This document shows positions 17,264-26,163 of a stretch of 64,000 bases of DNA, in pieces. The position numbers and the translations under genes were made by a program. The DNA is taken from assembly GCA_030018455.1 (NCBI GenBank), contig JASEFU010000001.1, positions 588,922 to 652,921 on the forward strand, given 5' to 3'. The DNA comes from Dehalococcoidia bacterium (GTDB taxonomy: Bacteria > Chloroflexota > Dehalococcoidia > DSTF01 > JALHUB01). Position 1 is the first letter of the stretch, and the number at the start of each line of letters is the position of its first letter. Under the pieces are notes generated by a model, which had not been told where the DNA came from, made no database searches, and worked only from the letters and a program-made list of their open reading frames with translations.

Positions 17264-18138
17264 AGTACGCAACCGCCGGCGCATTTCGGACGGCCCTTGA
17301 GCGGCGGCTCGTTACGATGGCGGGCCAGACGGGCGTCCCGCTCGTGCGGTTGCGCAAGCTCGTCGTCTTCGACCGCTTGATGGCGCGCCTGATGGTCGCG
17401 GCTCCGAACCGGTGGGTCGTAAAGGGTGCGGTGGCGCTGCACTTTCGTCTGGGACCCGAGTTCCGGACGACGAAGGACATGGATCTCGGCCGGCAGGACA
17501 GCGAGAAGGAGGCGACGGCCGATTTCGTTGCGGCGCAGTCGTTCGACCTTGGGGACTACTTCACCTTCGTTGTCGAACGCACTGGGAAGCTCGACGCAAC
17601 GGGGGGCGCCGCCGTGAGGTACCACGTTACCGCAGAGCTCGCCGGCCGACTTTTCGAGGATGTCACGGTAGACGTTAGCTTCGGCGAGGCGCTCACCGCT
17701 GATCCAGAGCTCGTTCGGGGCCCGGAGTTGCTCAGTTTCGCTGGTATCCCGCCGGCGGAAGTCCCGGCGCTGCCCCTCGAACAACACGTCGCCGAGAAGG
17801 TTCACGCCTACACGAGAAGCTACGCTGGCGGTCGTGTCAGACGCGCGTCAAGGACCTCATTGACCTGGTGATGATCTTGTCGGTCTTCGGCTTCCAGGCC
17901 GGCCGCCTCAGTAGAGCACTAGAGGCCACTTTCGACGCCCGCCGCACCCACCCCTTACCAGCCTCGCTTTCTCCGCCGCCAGCCCAGTGGCGCTCCGCCT
18001 ACCCGAAGGATCGCGGCCGAGGTGGGGCTAGACCCGGACATGTCGGTGGGGTACGAACGAGTCAAGGTCTTTCTGGATCCGATCCTCGCAGGCGCTCCAG
18101 ACAAAGCGCGGTGGAAGCCAGCCCGCCAGAGTTGGTAG
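17260..18138 (+). pseudogene. abiEii: AbiEii nucleotidyltransferase toxin with two compensating frameshifts
   Basis: It starts at GTG 17260, overlapping the antitoxin stop. The nucleotidyl transferase fold is visible: NRWVVKGAVALHFRLG, then the catalytic-type RTTKDMDLG (residues 71-79), LFEDVTVDVSFGEAL and LPLEQHVAEKVHAYTRSYAG. At 17840/17841 one base is missing (GTCAGACG where family members suggest GTCAGCACG). The expected sequence RVKDLIDLVMILSVFGF then continues in another frame. An extra C in the CCC run at 18002-18004 returns to the original frame, which reads IAAEVGLDPDMSVGYERVKV and ends RWKPARQSW at 18138. As printed, the toxin stops early at 17871. Loss of a toxin with a retained antitoxin is biologically plausible, but sequencing error remains possible. 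Confidence 0.75.
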
Positions 18139-18340
18139 CCGGGGAGCGGCCTCCAAGCCCAGGCCGCTTCACTCGTCCAGAGAACCGGGGCGGGCAATAG
18201 ACCCCCGAAACTCGCACCGCGCTAAGGGCTCGACGGAGCGCGCGCATCCGCCTCGCGCTGCGCTCGCGTGTCACCACTACGCATCGGTCTCCGCGGGGCG
18301 ACTACCAGTTCGAGATGGAAGGGGAAGCCCTCCCCATTAC

Positions 18341-19474
18341 TCACCACTGGACGAACATGGGCATGACGACGTGGACGTAGTTCTCGACGCCGACGGGGCG
18401 GATGACGCCCGGGCTTGAGGGACTCGTCGTCTCGAGGGCAACCTGTTCGCTCTCCAGCACTTGCAGGACGTCCTGCAAGTACTTGCCGTTGAAGGCGATC
18501 TTCGATTCTTCTCCCTCCACCAGGGCGTCGATCTCGCCCAGGTTGTCGCCTATCTCTTCGGCGCGGGCGGAGATGGTCATCTTGCCGGGGGCGACGTCCT
18601 CGCCGGGGGAGAACTGGAGTCGCACGATGCCGCTCCCGTCGCGGGCGAAGATGGAGGCGATGCGGGTTTCGCGGAGGAAGTCGCCGGCGCTGACGACGGC
18701 GCGGCTGGTGTAGCTCTGGGGTATGAGCTGGTGGTAGTTGGGGAAGGTGCCCTGGATGAGCTGTGCGACCATTTCGATGTTCTTGAGGCGGAAGAGCACC
18801 TGGGTCTTGCCTGGGTTCAGGGTCATCTGCACGGGCTCTTCCTCGTCGGGGAGGAGACGGTTGAGCTCGGAGAGGGCACGAGCGGGAATGATGAGTTCGG
18901 TGCGTTCGTCGGCGGCAGCAGACAGAACGAGGCGGTGGACGGAGAGTCGGAAGCCGTCGGCGGCGGCAAACGTGAGTTCGCTGCCTTCGATCAGTGTGTG
19001 GACGCCGGTAAGGACGGGGCGCGAATCGTCGGTGGCGGCGGCGAAGACGACCTGGGAGATGGCCTTGTGGAGGCTCTCGGGGTCGAGCGCGAGGCCCTGT
19101 CCGCCCTCGATGCGCGGAATAGGCGGGAAGTCGTCGGCGTTCATGCCGCCGATGGTGGCTTCGTTGCGGGCGCAGACGAGGCGGAGCTGTCGCGAGCGAG
19201 GGGCGAGGGTCATGTCGATGCGCTCGGGCGGGAGCGAGTTGACGAAGTCGGTAAGGAGGCGAGCAGGTATGGTGATGGCGCCTTCTTCTTCGATCTGGGC
19301 GCCGATCCAGGCGGTGAGCGCTATTTCGAGGTTGGTGGCGGAGAGCTTGAGCCGGCCGTCCTCGGTGGCGATGAGGACGTGTCCGGTGATGGGGAGGGTA
19401 GTGCGGGTGGCCACGGCGCGGCCGACGATGCCGAGTCCGCGGGCAAGGTTCTCCTGGAGGCACGAGAGCTTCAT
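18341..19474 (-). CDS. dnaN: DNA polymerase III sliding clamp (beta subunit)
   Basis: 377 aa from ATG 19474. This start is preferred over GTG 19483 because AGGTGA stands five bases before it. Three clamp domains are evident, beginning MKLSCLQENLARGLGIVGRA, with the inner-surface strands ITGHVLIATEDGRLKLSATN, FPPIPRIEGG and a C-terminal VHVVMPMFVQW close to the usual VMPMR/L ending. The clamp tethers the replicative and translesion polymerases, including DnaE2 and Y-family enzymes, to DNA. It is not beside dnaA here; the genes that follow downstream on the same strand are heme genes. A good vegetative promoter precedes it. Confidence 0.95.
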   Translation of the reverse strand: MKLSCLQENLARGLGIVGRAVATRTTLPITGHVLIATEDGRLKLSATNLEIALTAWIGAQIEEEGAITIPARLLTDFVNSLPPERIDMTLAPRSRQLRLVCARNEATIGGMNADDFPPIPRIEGGQGLALDPESLHKAISQVVFAAATDDSRPVLTGVHTLIEGSELTFAAADGFRLSVHRLVLSAAADERTELIIPARALSELNRLLPDEEEPVQMTLNPGKTQVLFRLKNIEMVAQLIQGTFPNYHQLIPQSYTSRAVVSAGDFLRETRIASIFARDGSGIVRLQFSPGEDVAPGKMTISARAEEIGDNLGEIDALVEGEESKIAFNGKYLQDVLQVLESEQVALETTSPSSPGVIRPVGVENYVHVVMPMFVQW

Positions 19475-19504
19475 AGCGATCACCTATCTAATCAGTTTTG
19501 CGGT

Positions 19505-19533
19505 AGTATACCTTAGGCGGGCGAGGTCGGCAA
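19505..19533 (-). promoter_or_regulatory. dnaN promoter
   Basis: On the minus strand, TTGCCG (19533-19528) is followed by a 17-base spacer and TATACT (19510-19505), close to the sigma70 consensus. Transcription would begin about 25 bases before the ATG at 19474. The rest of the 310-base gap to hemL (19475-19784) shows only a 13-base palindrome, GTGGAC-G-GTCCAC, at 19627-19639. Confidence 0.65.
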
Positions 19534-19784
19534 GTGGTGTCGGGAAGGGGCGGGTCCGCGGTTGTGCGGCCTTTCCCGGCGTGCAGACTATGTGGGGCGT
19601 TCTTGCGTCGCTGCGCGGAAAGGGGTGTGGACGGTCCACGTAGGCGAGCGGGAAATGAGGAGCAGTCCTGCGGGTCGAAACCGCGGCGGTGCGCGAGCGG
19701 GCGGAAGTTTTTCCCACGTCCCGCCCCAGGGGCGTTTTGCGGGAAGCGAGGCGTGAGCGCTGCCGTCCCCGCCCCCTTCGACGA

Positions 19785-21083
19785 TCAGGAAGAAGCCATC
19801 TCCTTGAGGACGGCGCTGGCCGAAGAGATAGTCTGCTCAATGTCTTCGCTACTGTGCGCGAGCGACACGAACAGCGCTTCGAATTGCGATGGCGGCAGGT
19901 AGACGCCGTGGTCGAGCATGGAGCGAAAGAATTGGGCGTAGCGTTCGGTGCCGGCGCGGCGGGCGCCCGCGTAGTCGACAACGGGCGCCTCGCTGAAGAA
20001 GAGCGTGATCATCGAGCCGACGCGATTGACTTGCAGCGGGACGCGGGCGCCCGCCGCGCCGGCCGCCACCCCGTCCCCCAGCCGCGACGACATCTCTTCC
20101 AATCGCTCGTATGTTCCCGGCTCGCGCAGGGCGCGCAACGTCGCCAGGCCGGCGGCCATCGCCAGCGGGTTGCCGGAGAGCGTCCCTGCCTGGTACACCG
20201 GCCCCATCGGCGCCATCATCTCCATGATCGCTCGCTTGCCGCCGTACGCTCCGACGGGGAGACCACCACCGATTACCTTGCCCAGACACGTCAGGTCCGG
20301 CGTCACGCCGAAAAGCGACTGCGCCCCGCCGTAGGCTACCCGAAAGCCCGTTATGACCTCGTCGAACACGAGCAGGCTGCCGTAGTCGGAACTGATCTTG
20401 CGCAGCGATTCCAGGAAGCCGGGCTGCGGCGGCACCACGCCCATGTTGCCGGCGACCGGCTCGACGATGACGGCGGCGATGTCGCTGGAGTAGTGGTCGA
20501 ACAGCCTCTCGACGCTGCCGAAATCGTTGAAGCGGGCGACGAGCGTCTCTTCCGCGTAAGAGCGAGGCACGCCGGGGCTATCGGGCAGGCTGAGCGTCGC
20601 CACCCCCGAGCCCGCCTGGACCAGCAGGCCGTCGGCGTGGCCGTGATAGCACCCCTCGAACTTCACGATCTTGTCGCGGCCGGTGAACGCGCGGGCGAGG
20701 CGGAGCGCCGACATGGTCGCCTCCGTGCCCGAGCTTACGAAGCGGACCATCTCGATGGAGGGAACGGCTTCGACGACCATCTCCGCCAACTCAAGCTCGG
20801 CTTCGGTGGGCGCGCCGTAGCTTGTGCCGCGCTCCGCCGCCTGCTGCACCGCCTCGACTACCGCCGGATGCGCGTGCCCGAGGATAAGCGGTCCCCATGA
20901 GCAGGCGTAGTCGACATAACGATTCCCGTCGACATCGTCGAGGTAGGGGCCTTCGCCCCGCGCGATGACCAGCGGCTCGCCGCCGACGGCGCGAAAGGCG
21001 CGGACGGGGCTGTTCACGCCGCCCGGCATGTAGCGCTGCGACCGGTCGAAGATTTCGCGGGAGCGCTCGTGGGAGAGACTCAT
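19785..21083 (-). CDS. hemL: Glutamate-1-semialdehyde 2,1-aminomutase
   Basis: 432 aa, the normal length. It converts glutamate-1-semialdehyde to 5-aminolevulinate using PLP. Visible motifs are the N-terminal [30 protein letters not shown], the PLP-Asp motif [19 protein letters not shown], and the Schiff-base lysine in [19 protein letters not shown]. With hemA it makes up the C5 route to aminolevulinate. The ATG overlaps the stop of the HAD hydrolase upstream by four bases, so the two are translationally coupled. It is the last gene of the heme cluster. Confidence 0.95.
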   Translation of the reverse strand: MSLSHERSREIFDRSQRYMPGGVNSPVRAFRAVGGEPLVIARGEGPYLDDVDGNRYVDYACSWGPLILGHAHPAVVEAVQQAAERGTSYGAPTEAELELAEMVVEAVPSIEMVRFVSSGTEATMSALRLARAFTGRDKIVKFEGCYHGHADGLLVQAGSGVATLSLPDSPGVPRSYAEETLVARFNDFGSVERLFDHYSSDIAAVIVEPVAGNMGVVPPQPGFLESLRKISSDYGSLLVFDEVITGFRVAYGGAQSLFGVTPDLTCLGKVIGGGLPVGAYGGKRAIMEMMAPMGPVYQAGTLSGNPLAMAAGLATLRALREPGTYERLEEMSSRLGDGVAAGAAGARVPLQVNRVGSMITLFFSEAPVVDYAGARRAGTERYAQFFRSMLDHGVYLPPSQFEALFVSLAHSSEDIEQTISSASAVLKEMASS

Positions 21084-21865
21084 GGTGTCGGAAGCAAGAG
21101 ATCGATGAGAGCTGAGAGCGACCCGACCTCGATATCGGGGGCCGGTGTGGTCTTATGCCGCGCTGCACCGTCGCGGTTCACCCAGGCGACACGCATGCCG
21201 GCGTTCTTCGCGCCTATCACGTCCGCAAACTGGCTGTCGCCCACGTACAGGACCTCTTCCACCGCCAGGCCCGCCTCCTCCACGTAGGCGCGGAATATGC
21301 GCTCGTGCGGCTTGTACACGCCCGCGCTCTCCGAGGTCACGATCAGCTCGAAGCCGTCCAGCCGGTTCTTCTGGAGGCAGGCGAAGAGGAAGTCGTCGTC
21401 GGCGTTCGAGAGGATGCCCGTGTGGTATCGAGAGCGGACCGCTTCCAGCACCCGCACGGTGTCCTCGTACGGCGAGGCATCTGCCAGGCAGTTGCGCACG
21501 TGCTCGTACGCCGCGAACGCGTCCCCCGCAACGCCCAGCTCACGGAAGCACGCGTCGAAGTGCTCCGGCCACTCCTCACAATAGGGACGGAAAGTGAGAA
21601 CGGGGCCGGAGAGGCTGCGGTTGCGCATCGACCAGTTGCGCGGGTTCTCGCGCGCCTTGCCCTGTGAGGCCATCCGCCGCCAGATCTCCATCCACTTGTC
21701 GAACAGGACCTTCCCCTCGAACGGCAGACCCTGCAAGCGGCAGATCTCGTGGTAAGTGCGCTGGAACGCCTTATCCGTGAAATCGATCAGCGTGCCGTAG
21801 CAGTCAAACGCCACCGCTCGAATGCCGTCAACGGGAAGAAGCTGCTGGGATTCTGATTGTGTCAA
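21080..21865 (-). CDS. HAD-superfamily hydrolase (haloacid dehalogenase-like, subfamily IA)
   Basis: 261 aa from a TTG start at 21865. Motif I is [12 protein letters not shown] (nucleophile Asp), motif [13 protein letters not shown], the motif III lysine is in [10 protein letters not shown], and motif IV is [20 protein letters not shown]. The large cap inserted after motif I ([20 protein letters not shown] onward) fits type IA. The natural substrate is unknown; a housekeeping phosphatase role in the heme cluster is possible, as it lies between hemB and hemL with a four-base overlap onto hemL. No better start with a ribosome site is obvious. Confidence 0.85.
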   Translation of the reverse strand: MTQSESQQLLPVDGIRAVAFDCYGTLIDFTDKAFQRTYHEICRLQGLPFEGKVLFDKWMEIWRRMASQGKARENPRNWSMRNRSLSGPVLTFRPYCEEWPEHFDACFRELGVAGDAFAAYEHVRNCLADASPYEDTVRVLEAVRSRYHTGILSNADDDFLFACLQKNRLDGFELIVTSESAGVYKPHERIFRAYVEEAGLAVEEVLYVGDSQFADVIGAKNAGMRVAWVNRDGAARHKTTPAPDIEVGSLSALIDLLLPTP

Positions 21866-21970
21866 AGTTGCATCGTTCCCTGGCGGGGGAGGGGATCTGT
21901 CCCACGCGCGTTCCCCCGGCAGGAGCGGGACTCTGTGCCCGTCCAGCCGTTATCGAGAAACAGCCCGACC

Positions 21971-22960
21971 CTACCCCGATTGGCGGAGCCAGCGCGCCGC
22001 TTCCTTCGCGTGATACGTGATGACGATGTCGGCGCCCGCGCGCTTGATCGCCGTCAGCACCTCGAGGGTTACCCGCTGCTCATCGAGCCAGCCGTTGGCG
22101 GCCGCCGCCTTTATCATAGCGTACTCGCCGCTCACGTTGTAGGCCGCCAGGGGGACGTCGAAGCGGGCGCGGGCCCGCCCCAGCACGTCGAGATAGGCGA
22201 GCGCCGGCTTCACCATCACGATGTCCGCTCCCTCGGCGATGTCGCTTTCGATCTCGCGCAGCGCCTCGCGGGCGTTCGGCGGGTCCATCTGGTAGCCGCG
22301 CCGATCGCCGAACTGGGGCGCCGATTCCGCCGCCTCGCGGAACGGCCCGTAGAACGCCGACGCGTACTTCGCGGAGTACGACATTATCGGGGTCTGAACG
22401 AAGCCCGCCTCGTCGAGCGCGGCCCGGATCGCCGCCACCTGGCCGTCCATCATCGCCGACGGGGCGACCATGTCGGCGCCCGCCCGCGCGTGAGAGACGG
22501 CGGTGCGGGCGAGCAGCGGTAGGGTGGCGTCGTTATCGACCTCGCCCTCGCGGACAATGCCGCAATGTCCGTGGCTCGTGTACTCGCAGAGGCAGACGTC
22601 GGTGATGACGGGCAGGTCGGGGTCCGCCTGCTTGAGAGCGCGCACCGCCTGCTGCACGATGCCGTCGTCGGCGTACGCCTCCGACCCCTCGTCGTCCTTC
22701 GACGCCGGTATGCCGAAGAGGAGGACGGCCGGTATGCCGAGCGACCGCAGCTCCTGCGCCTCGGCGGGAAGCTGGTCGAGCGATAGCTGGTGCTGGCCGG
22801 GCATCGACGGTATCTCGTTGCGGACGCCCGTGCCGTGGACGACGAACAGCGGGTAGACGAGCTCCTCCGGCGACAGCCTCGTCTCCCTCACCAGCCGCCG
22901 CAGGCCTTCCGCGCTCCGAAGCCTGCGAAAACGAGGGAAGGCTCGGTCTCGCTCTCCCAC
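21971..22960 (-). CDS. hemB: Porphobilinogen synthase (ALA dehydratase)
   Basis: 329 aa from GTG 22960. It condenses two aminolevulinates to porphobilinogen. The zinc-type metal site is intact ([14 protein letters not shown], with three Cys), and the two active-site lysines are in [17 protein letters not shown] and [13 protein letters not shown]. Further family motifs are [17 protein letters not shown] and [20 protein letters not shown]. It sits between the surface-protein gene upstream and the HAD gene downstream in the minus-strand heme cluster. The roughly 100-base gap to the HAD gene holds no clear signal. Confidence 0.95.
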   Translation of the reverse strand: MGERDRAFPRFRRLRSAEGLRRLVRETRLSPEELVYPLFVVHGTGVRNEIPSMPGQHQLSLDQLPAEAQELRSLGIPAVLLFGIPASKDDEGSEAYADDGIVQQAVRALKQADPDLPVITDVCLCEYTSHGHCGIVREGEVDNDATLPLLARTAVSHARAGADMVAPSAMMDGQVAAIRAALDEAGFVQTPIMSYSAKYASAFYGPFREAAESAPQFGDRRGYQMDPPNAREALREIESDIAEGADIVMVKPALAYLDVLGRARARFDVPLAAYNVSGEYAMIKAAAANGWLDEQRVTLEVLTAIKRAGADIVITYHAKEAARWLRQSG

Positions 22961-22973
22961 TCACGCCTCGCTT

Positions 22974-23588
22974 TCAGTCTCGAGCAGGATGTCTGCCTCT
23001 TATGATAGCGCCAAGACCGGCGGAAAGCACCAGCAGCGAGCCGCCCGCAGCCAGCAAGGGCAACGCCCAACCGCTGCCGCCGTCATCGCCTGAGAGCGGT
23101 GCGCCCGTCTTTGGCGCGACGACCGTGGGCGCGGGCGTCGGCGTCGGCGGCTCACCCTTCCTGACGGGCATCCACCAGAGTTGGGGGAAGCTGCGACCGG
23201 CGGCGTTGAAGGCGACGACCGTGAGGTAATAGGCGCCGAAGCAGTCGTCGGGAAAGGCTGAGAGCCGGGCCTCGGGGGGCAGGTCGATGCAGGTCACGTC
23301 GGGGCCGACGGTGAATGTGAATGACCGGTCGCAGAACTCGACGCCTATTTCGAAGCCGTCCTCGTTGTCGGAAGAGTCGGTCCAGCAGAAGCGGGAGTCG
23401 CTCTCGGATGTGATGCCTGCGGGCATGGCGGGTGGAACCGAGAGATCGGGCGTCGGCGTCGGCGTGGCCGCGGTCGCCGTCGGTTCTGGCGTGGGCGTCG
23501 CGTCTTCCTGCGCTGCGACACCGGAAACCGTCGCAAGCAGAGCGGCCGCGCATATGACAAAAGCTGAAAGCAGGCTAAGTATTCTCAC
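22974..23588 (-). CDS. Secreted cell-surface protein with Thr/Pro linkers and C-terminal anchor
   Basis: 204 aa from GTG 23588. A signal peptide (MRILSLLSAFVICAAALLAT, cleavage likely after GVAAQ) is followed by a short ATPTPEPTATAATPTPTP linker. A beta-sandwich-like domain of about 100 residues comes next, with four Cys (DSRFCWTDSSDNEDGFEIG, EFCDRSF, DVTCIDL, DDCFGAYYL). A second Pro/Thr linker precedes a C-terminal hydrophobic helix and the basic tail RGRHPARD. APKTGAPLSG before the helix resembles a PxTG sorting signal. The insertion of this gene inside the heme cluster has no evident metabolic logic; it could be an independent gene read from the same transcript. Confidence 0.65.
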   Translation of the reverse strand: MRILSLLSAFVICAAALLATVSGVAAQEDATPTPEPTATAATPTPTPDLSVPPAMPAGITSESDSRFCWTDSSDNEDGFEIGVEFCDRSFTFTVGPDVTCIDLPPEARLSAFPDDCFGAYYLTVVAFNAAGRSFPQLWWMPVRKGEPPTPTPAPTVVAPKTGAPLSGDDGGSGWALPLLAAGGSLLVLSAGLGAIIRGRHPARD

Positions 23589-23676
23589 CTTCGTTCCTCC
23601 TCCTCACACGTCTCCGCGCTGATTCACACTTCACTACATAAGAACGCACGCCCTCATTAAAGGTGGCCGCGAAGAC

Positions 23677-25239
23677 TCAAGCTTCTGCGGCACTTGCCGC
23701 AGATTTGACGAGAGAACGGAGCAGCCCCTCGATGGTGTGCTCGCGAGCTTCGACGTCGACCCGCAGCCCCAGCCGCCGGACGGCCCGCGACGTGACGGGC
23801 CCGATGGTGGCGATCCGCGCCGCTTGCAGCGCCGACACGTCGCCGCCCTGCCTACCGGCAGGCAGGCCCAGCAGCTTCGCGAGATTGCGCACCGCCGACG
23901 GGCTGGCAAACGTCACGATATCGATCTCGCGGTCGCGCACGCGGCGCAGCGTCTCCGCGTCCACCTCGCGCGGCGCCTCCGCGCGGTAGAGCGGCAGATC
24001 GTCGACGCTTGCGCCCAGCCGCGAGAGCCCCAGTGCCAGGGCACGCCGCGCGCCGCGGGCCCGCACCCAGAGCGCGCGCTTCCCCGCGACGTCGCGCTGC
24101 GCCAGCGCCTCCACGATGCCTTCGGCGATGAAGCGCTCCGGTATCACGTCGGCTACGATGCCGCGGCGCAGCAGCGCCTCCGCCGTCGCCGGGCCGATGG
24201 CGCAGACGAGGGCGCGGCCCAGCGCGCGCGCGTCGCGCCGCTCCCGTCGCAGAGCGTCGAAGAAAACGTCGACCCCGTTCGCGCTCGTGAAGATGAGCCA
24301 CTCGTACTCGCCGCGCTCCAGCCGTTCCAGCGCCTCCCGCAGCCGCCTGCGCGGCACCCGCGGCACGATCTCAATGGCGGGCAGCTCAACGGCCTCCGCG
24401 CCCGCTTCGGCGAGCGCTTGCGAGAGGACATCTGCCTGCTCGCGGCCTCGCGTCACCAGCACCCGCTTGCCGAAGAGAGGCCGGTTGTCGAACCAGCGGA
24501 GCGTCTCGCGCAGGCCGACCACGCGTCCCACCACGATGATGACGGGGGGCGTCAGTCCGGCCTCAGCGACGCGCGCCGCGATGTCGGCGAGGGTGCCGGT
24601 CACCACCTGCTGCTGCGGCGTCGTCCCCCAGCGCACGACCGCGGCCGGCTCGTCGGGAGGGCGTCCGCCCTCGATGATCTGCCGCGCGATCTCGCCCAGG
24701 TTCGCGCCGCCCATCAGGACCACCAGCGTGTCGGCGCCCTTCGCAACGCGCCCCCAATCGACCGCGCCCTCCGCCTTCGTCGGGTCTTCGTGACCGGTCA
24801 CGACTACGAAGGACGACGCGGCCCGCCGGTGCGTGACGGGGATGCCCGCATACGCCGGCGCCGCGACCGCCGAGGTGACGCCGGGAATGACCTCGAACGG
24901 GATGCCAGCGGCGACCAGCGTCTCTGCCTCTTCGCCGCCGCGCCCGAACACGAAGGGGTCGCCGCCCTTGAGCCGCACCACCCGCTTTCCCTCGCGCGCC
25001 TTCGCGACGAGGAGGGTGTTTATCTCCTCCTGCGACATCGTGTGGCCGCCGGGCGCCTTGCCTACCGATATGCGCTCGGCCTCAGGCGGGGCTAGCTTCA
25101 ACAGGCGCTGGTCGGCGAGGCGATCGTAGACGACGACCTCGGCGCGGGCCAGCCGCTCGACGCCGGCGACGGTGATGAGGCCCGGATCGCCGGGGCCGGC
25201 TCCGACAAGTGACACCTTGCCTGCGCGGGCTTCGCTCAC
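23677..25239 (-). CDS. cobA-hemD: Uroporphyrinogen-III C-methyltransferase / uroporphyrinogen-III synthase fusion
   Basis: 520 aa from GTG 25239, which overlaps the hemC stop (GTGA). The open frame extends to 25626 only as antisense to nothing real; it is hemC in another frame. Residues 1-245 are CobA/SUMT: VSLVGAGPGDPGLITVAGVE, VVYDRLAD, RLKGGDPFVFGRGGEEA, GIPVTHR and LMGGANL, making precorrin-2 for siroheme and B12. Residues 260-520 are HemD (RVLVTRGREQADVLSQALAE, WLIFTSANGVDVFFDAL, IATIGPVTSRAVRRLGL). The fusion lets one transcript feed both heme and siroheme. A palindromic repeat coding for LPAGRQG is inserted in the HemD part. Confidence 0.93.
   Translation of the reverse strand: MSEARAGKVSLVGAGPGDPGLITVAGVERLARAEVVVYDRLADQRLLKLAPPEAERISVGKAPGGHTMSQEEINTLLVAKAREGKRVVRLKGGDPFVFGRGGEEAETLVAAGIPFEVIPGVTSAVAAPAYAGIPVTHRRAASSFVVVTGHEDPTKAEGAVDWGRVAKGADTLVVLMGGANLGEIARQIIEGGRPPDEPAAVVRWGTTPQQQVVTGTLADIAARVAEAGLTPPVIIVVGRVVGLRETLRWFDNRPLFGKRVLVTRGREQADVLSQALAEAGAEAVELPAIEIVPRVPRRRLREALERLERGEYEWLIFTSANGVDVFFDALRRERRDARALGRALVCAIGPATAEALLRRGIVADVIPERFIAEGIVEALAQRDVAGKRALWVRARGARRALALGLSRLGASVDDLPLYRAEAPREVDAETLRRVRDREIDIVTFASPSAVRNLAKLLGLPAGRQGGDVSALQAARIATIGPVTSRAVRRLGLRVDVEAREHTIEGLLRSLVKSAASAAEA
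23847..23866. repeat. Palindromic dispersed repeat inside hemD coding sequence
   Basis: CCTGCCTACCGGCAGGCAGG is a near-perfect palindrome read in frame as LPAGRQG. A related partial copy stands at 56549-56564 in a non-coding gap (CCTGACGGCAGGCAGG). The pattern fits a small REP-like element that tolerates insertion into a gene without breaking the frame. Confidence 0.5.
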
Positions 25240-26162
25240 GCGTCCTCCTTCAGCAGCTCCTGGGCCCCCTCCGAAAGCAGCCGTTCCGCCAGGCGCGCGC
25301 CCAGCGATTCCGCCCCGTCCGCCGGGCCCGCGATTTCGCCGCGCACGATGCGCTCGCCCGTGGCGTCGCCGACGAGGCCGACAAGATGCATCTCGCCGTT
25401 CTCGATGCGCCCGAGCGCCGCGATTGGGACGCGACAGCCCCCGCCGAGACGGCGGAGGAACGCTCTCTCTGCGGTGGTCGCGCGCTCCGAATCGGTGTCG
25501 TTGGCAGCGGACGCCGTTTCGCGCGCGGCTGCGTCGTCCGCCCGAGTCTCGAGTGCGATCGCCCCCTGACCGGGCGCGGGGAGCATCGACCGTTCGTCCA
25601 TTATATCCGCCGCGCGCCCCATCCACCCCATCCGCGCCAGCGCCGCCGCCGCCATGACCACGCCCTCCGCCTCGCCCGCCTCCACCTTGCGGATGCGCGT
25701 GTCCACGTTGCCGCGGATACTCACGATGCGCAGGTCGGGGCGCAGGGCGCGGAGCTGGCAGGCGCGGCGCAGACTATCGGTGGCGATGCGCGCCCCGGGC
25801 GGGAGATCGCGCAGCTTTAGGCCGTCGCGCGTCACCAGGGCGTCGCGGGGGTCTTCCCGCTTCGCCACGGCGGCGATGACCAGGCCGGCCGTGGTGTCGA
25901 CAGGCATGTCCTTCAGGCTGTGCACCGCCAGGTCGATCTGTCCCGCCAGCAGGGCCGACTCCAGCTCCTTGACGAAGACGCCCTCCTCGCGCATCTGGTG
26001 CAGCGGCTCGTCGGCGCGACGGTCGCCCGTCGTCCGTATGACCTCTACCCCGAAGCGCGTTTCGGGGTGACGTTTACTGAGAATCTCGAGGATGATGTCC
26101 GTCTGGCGGCGGGCGAGGAGGCTGCCGCGAGTACCGACCACGAAGGCGCGTGCGGCTGTCAC
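25236..26162 (-). CDS. hemC: Hydroxymethylbilane synthase (porphobilinogen deaminase)
   Basis: 308 aa. It polymerises four porphobilinogens. Family motifs are VVGTRGSLLARRQTDIILE, VEVIRTTGDRR, GVFVKELESALLAGQIDLAV, HSLKDMPV, LRIVSIRGNVDTRIRKVEAG and LPAPGQGAIALE. The dipyrromethane-cofactor cysteine is in LGGGCRVPIAALG. The usual GTSSLRR motif reads IATDSLRRACQL here, a mild substitution near the substrate-binding arginines, which are retained. One base separates it from hemA upstream, and it overlaps cobA-hemD downstream by four bases. Confidence 0.95.
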   Translation of the reverse strand: MTAARAFVVGTRGSLLARRQTDIILEILSKRHPETRFGVEVIRTTGDRRADEPLHQMREEGVFVKELESALLAGQIDLAVHSLKDMPVDTTAGLVIAAVAKREDPRDALVTRDGLKLRDLPPGARIATDSLRRACQLRALRPDLRIVSIRGNVDTRIRKVEAGEAEGVVMAAAALARMGWMGRAADIMDERSMLPAPGQGAIALETRADDAAARETASAANDTDSERATTAERAFLRRLGGGCRVPIAALGRIENGEMHLVGLVGDATGERIVRGEIAGPADGAESLGARLAERLLSEGAQELLKEDA

Positions 26163-26163
26163 G

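Noticed and set aside
18461..19516. Long plus-strand open frame antisense to dnaN (351 aa)
   Set aside because: It is a compositional shadow of dnaN with no recognisable domain; long antisense frames are common in GC-rich genes.
19689..20900. 403-residue open frame antisense to hemL
   Set aside because: It is His/Arg-rich shadow translation of hemL, with no family signature.
24163..25626. 649-residue version of CobA-HemD starting at 25626
   Set aside because: The first 129 residues are hemC read in the wrong frame; GTG 25239 overlaps the hemC stop as expected.
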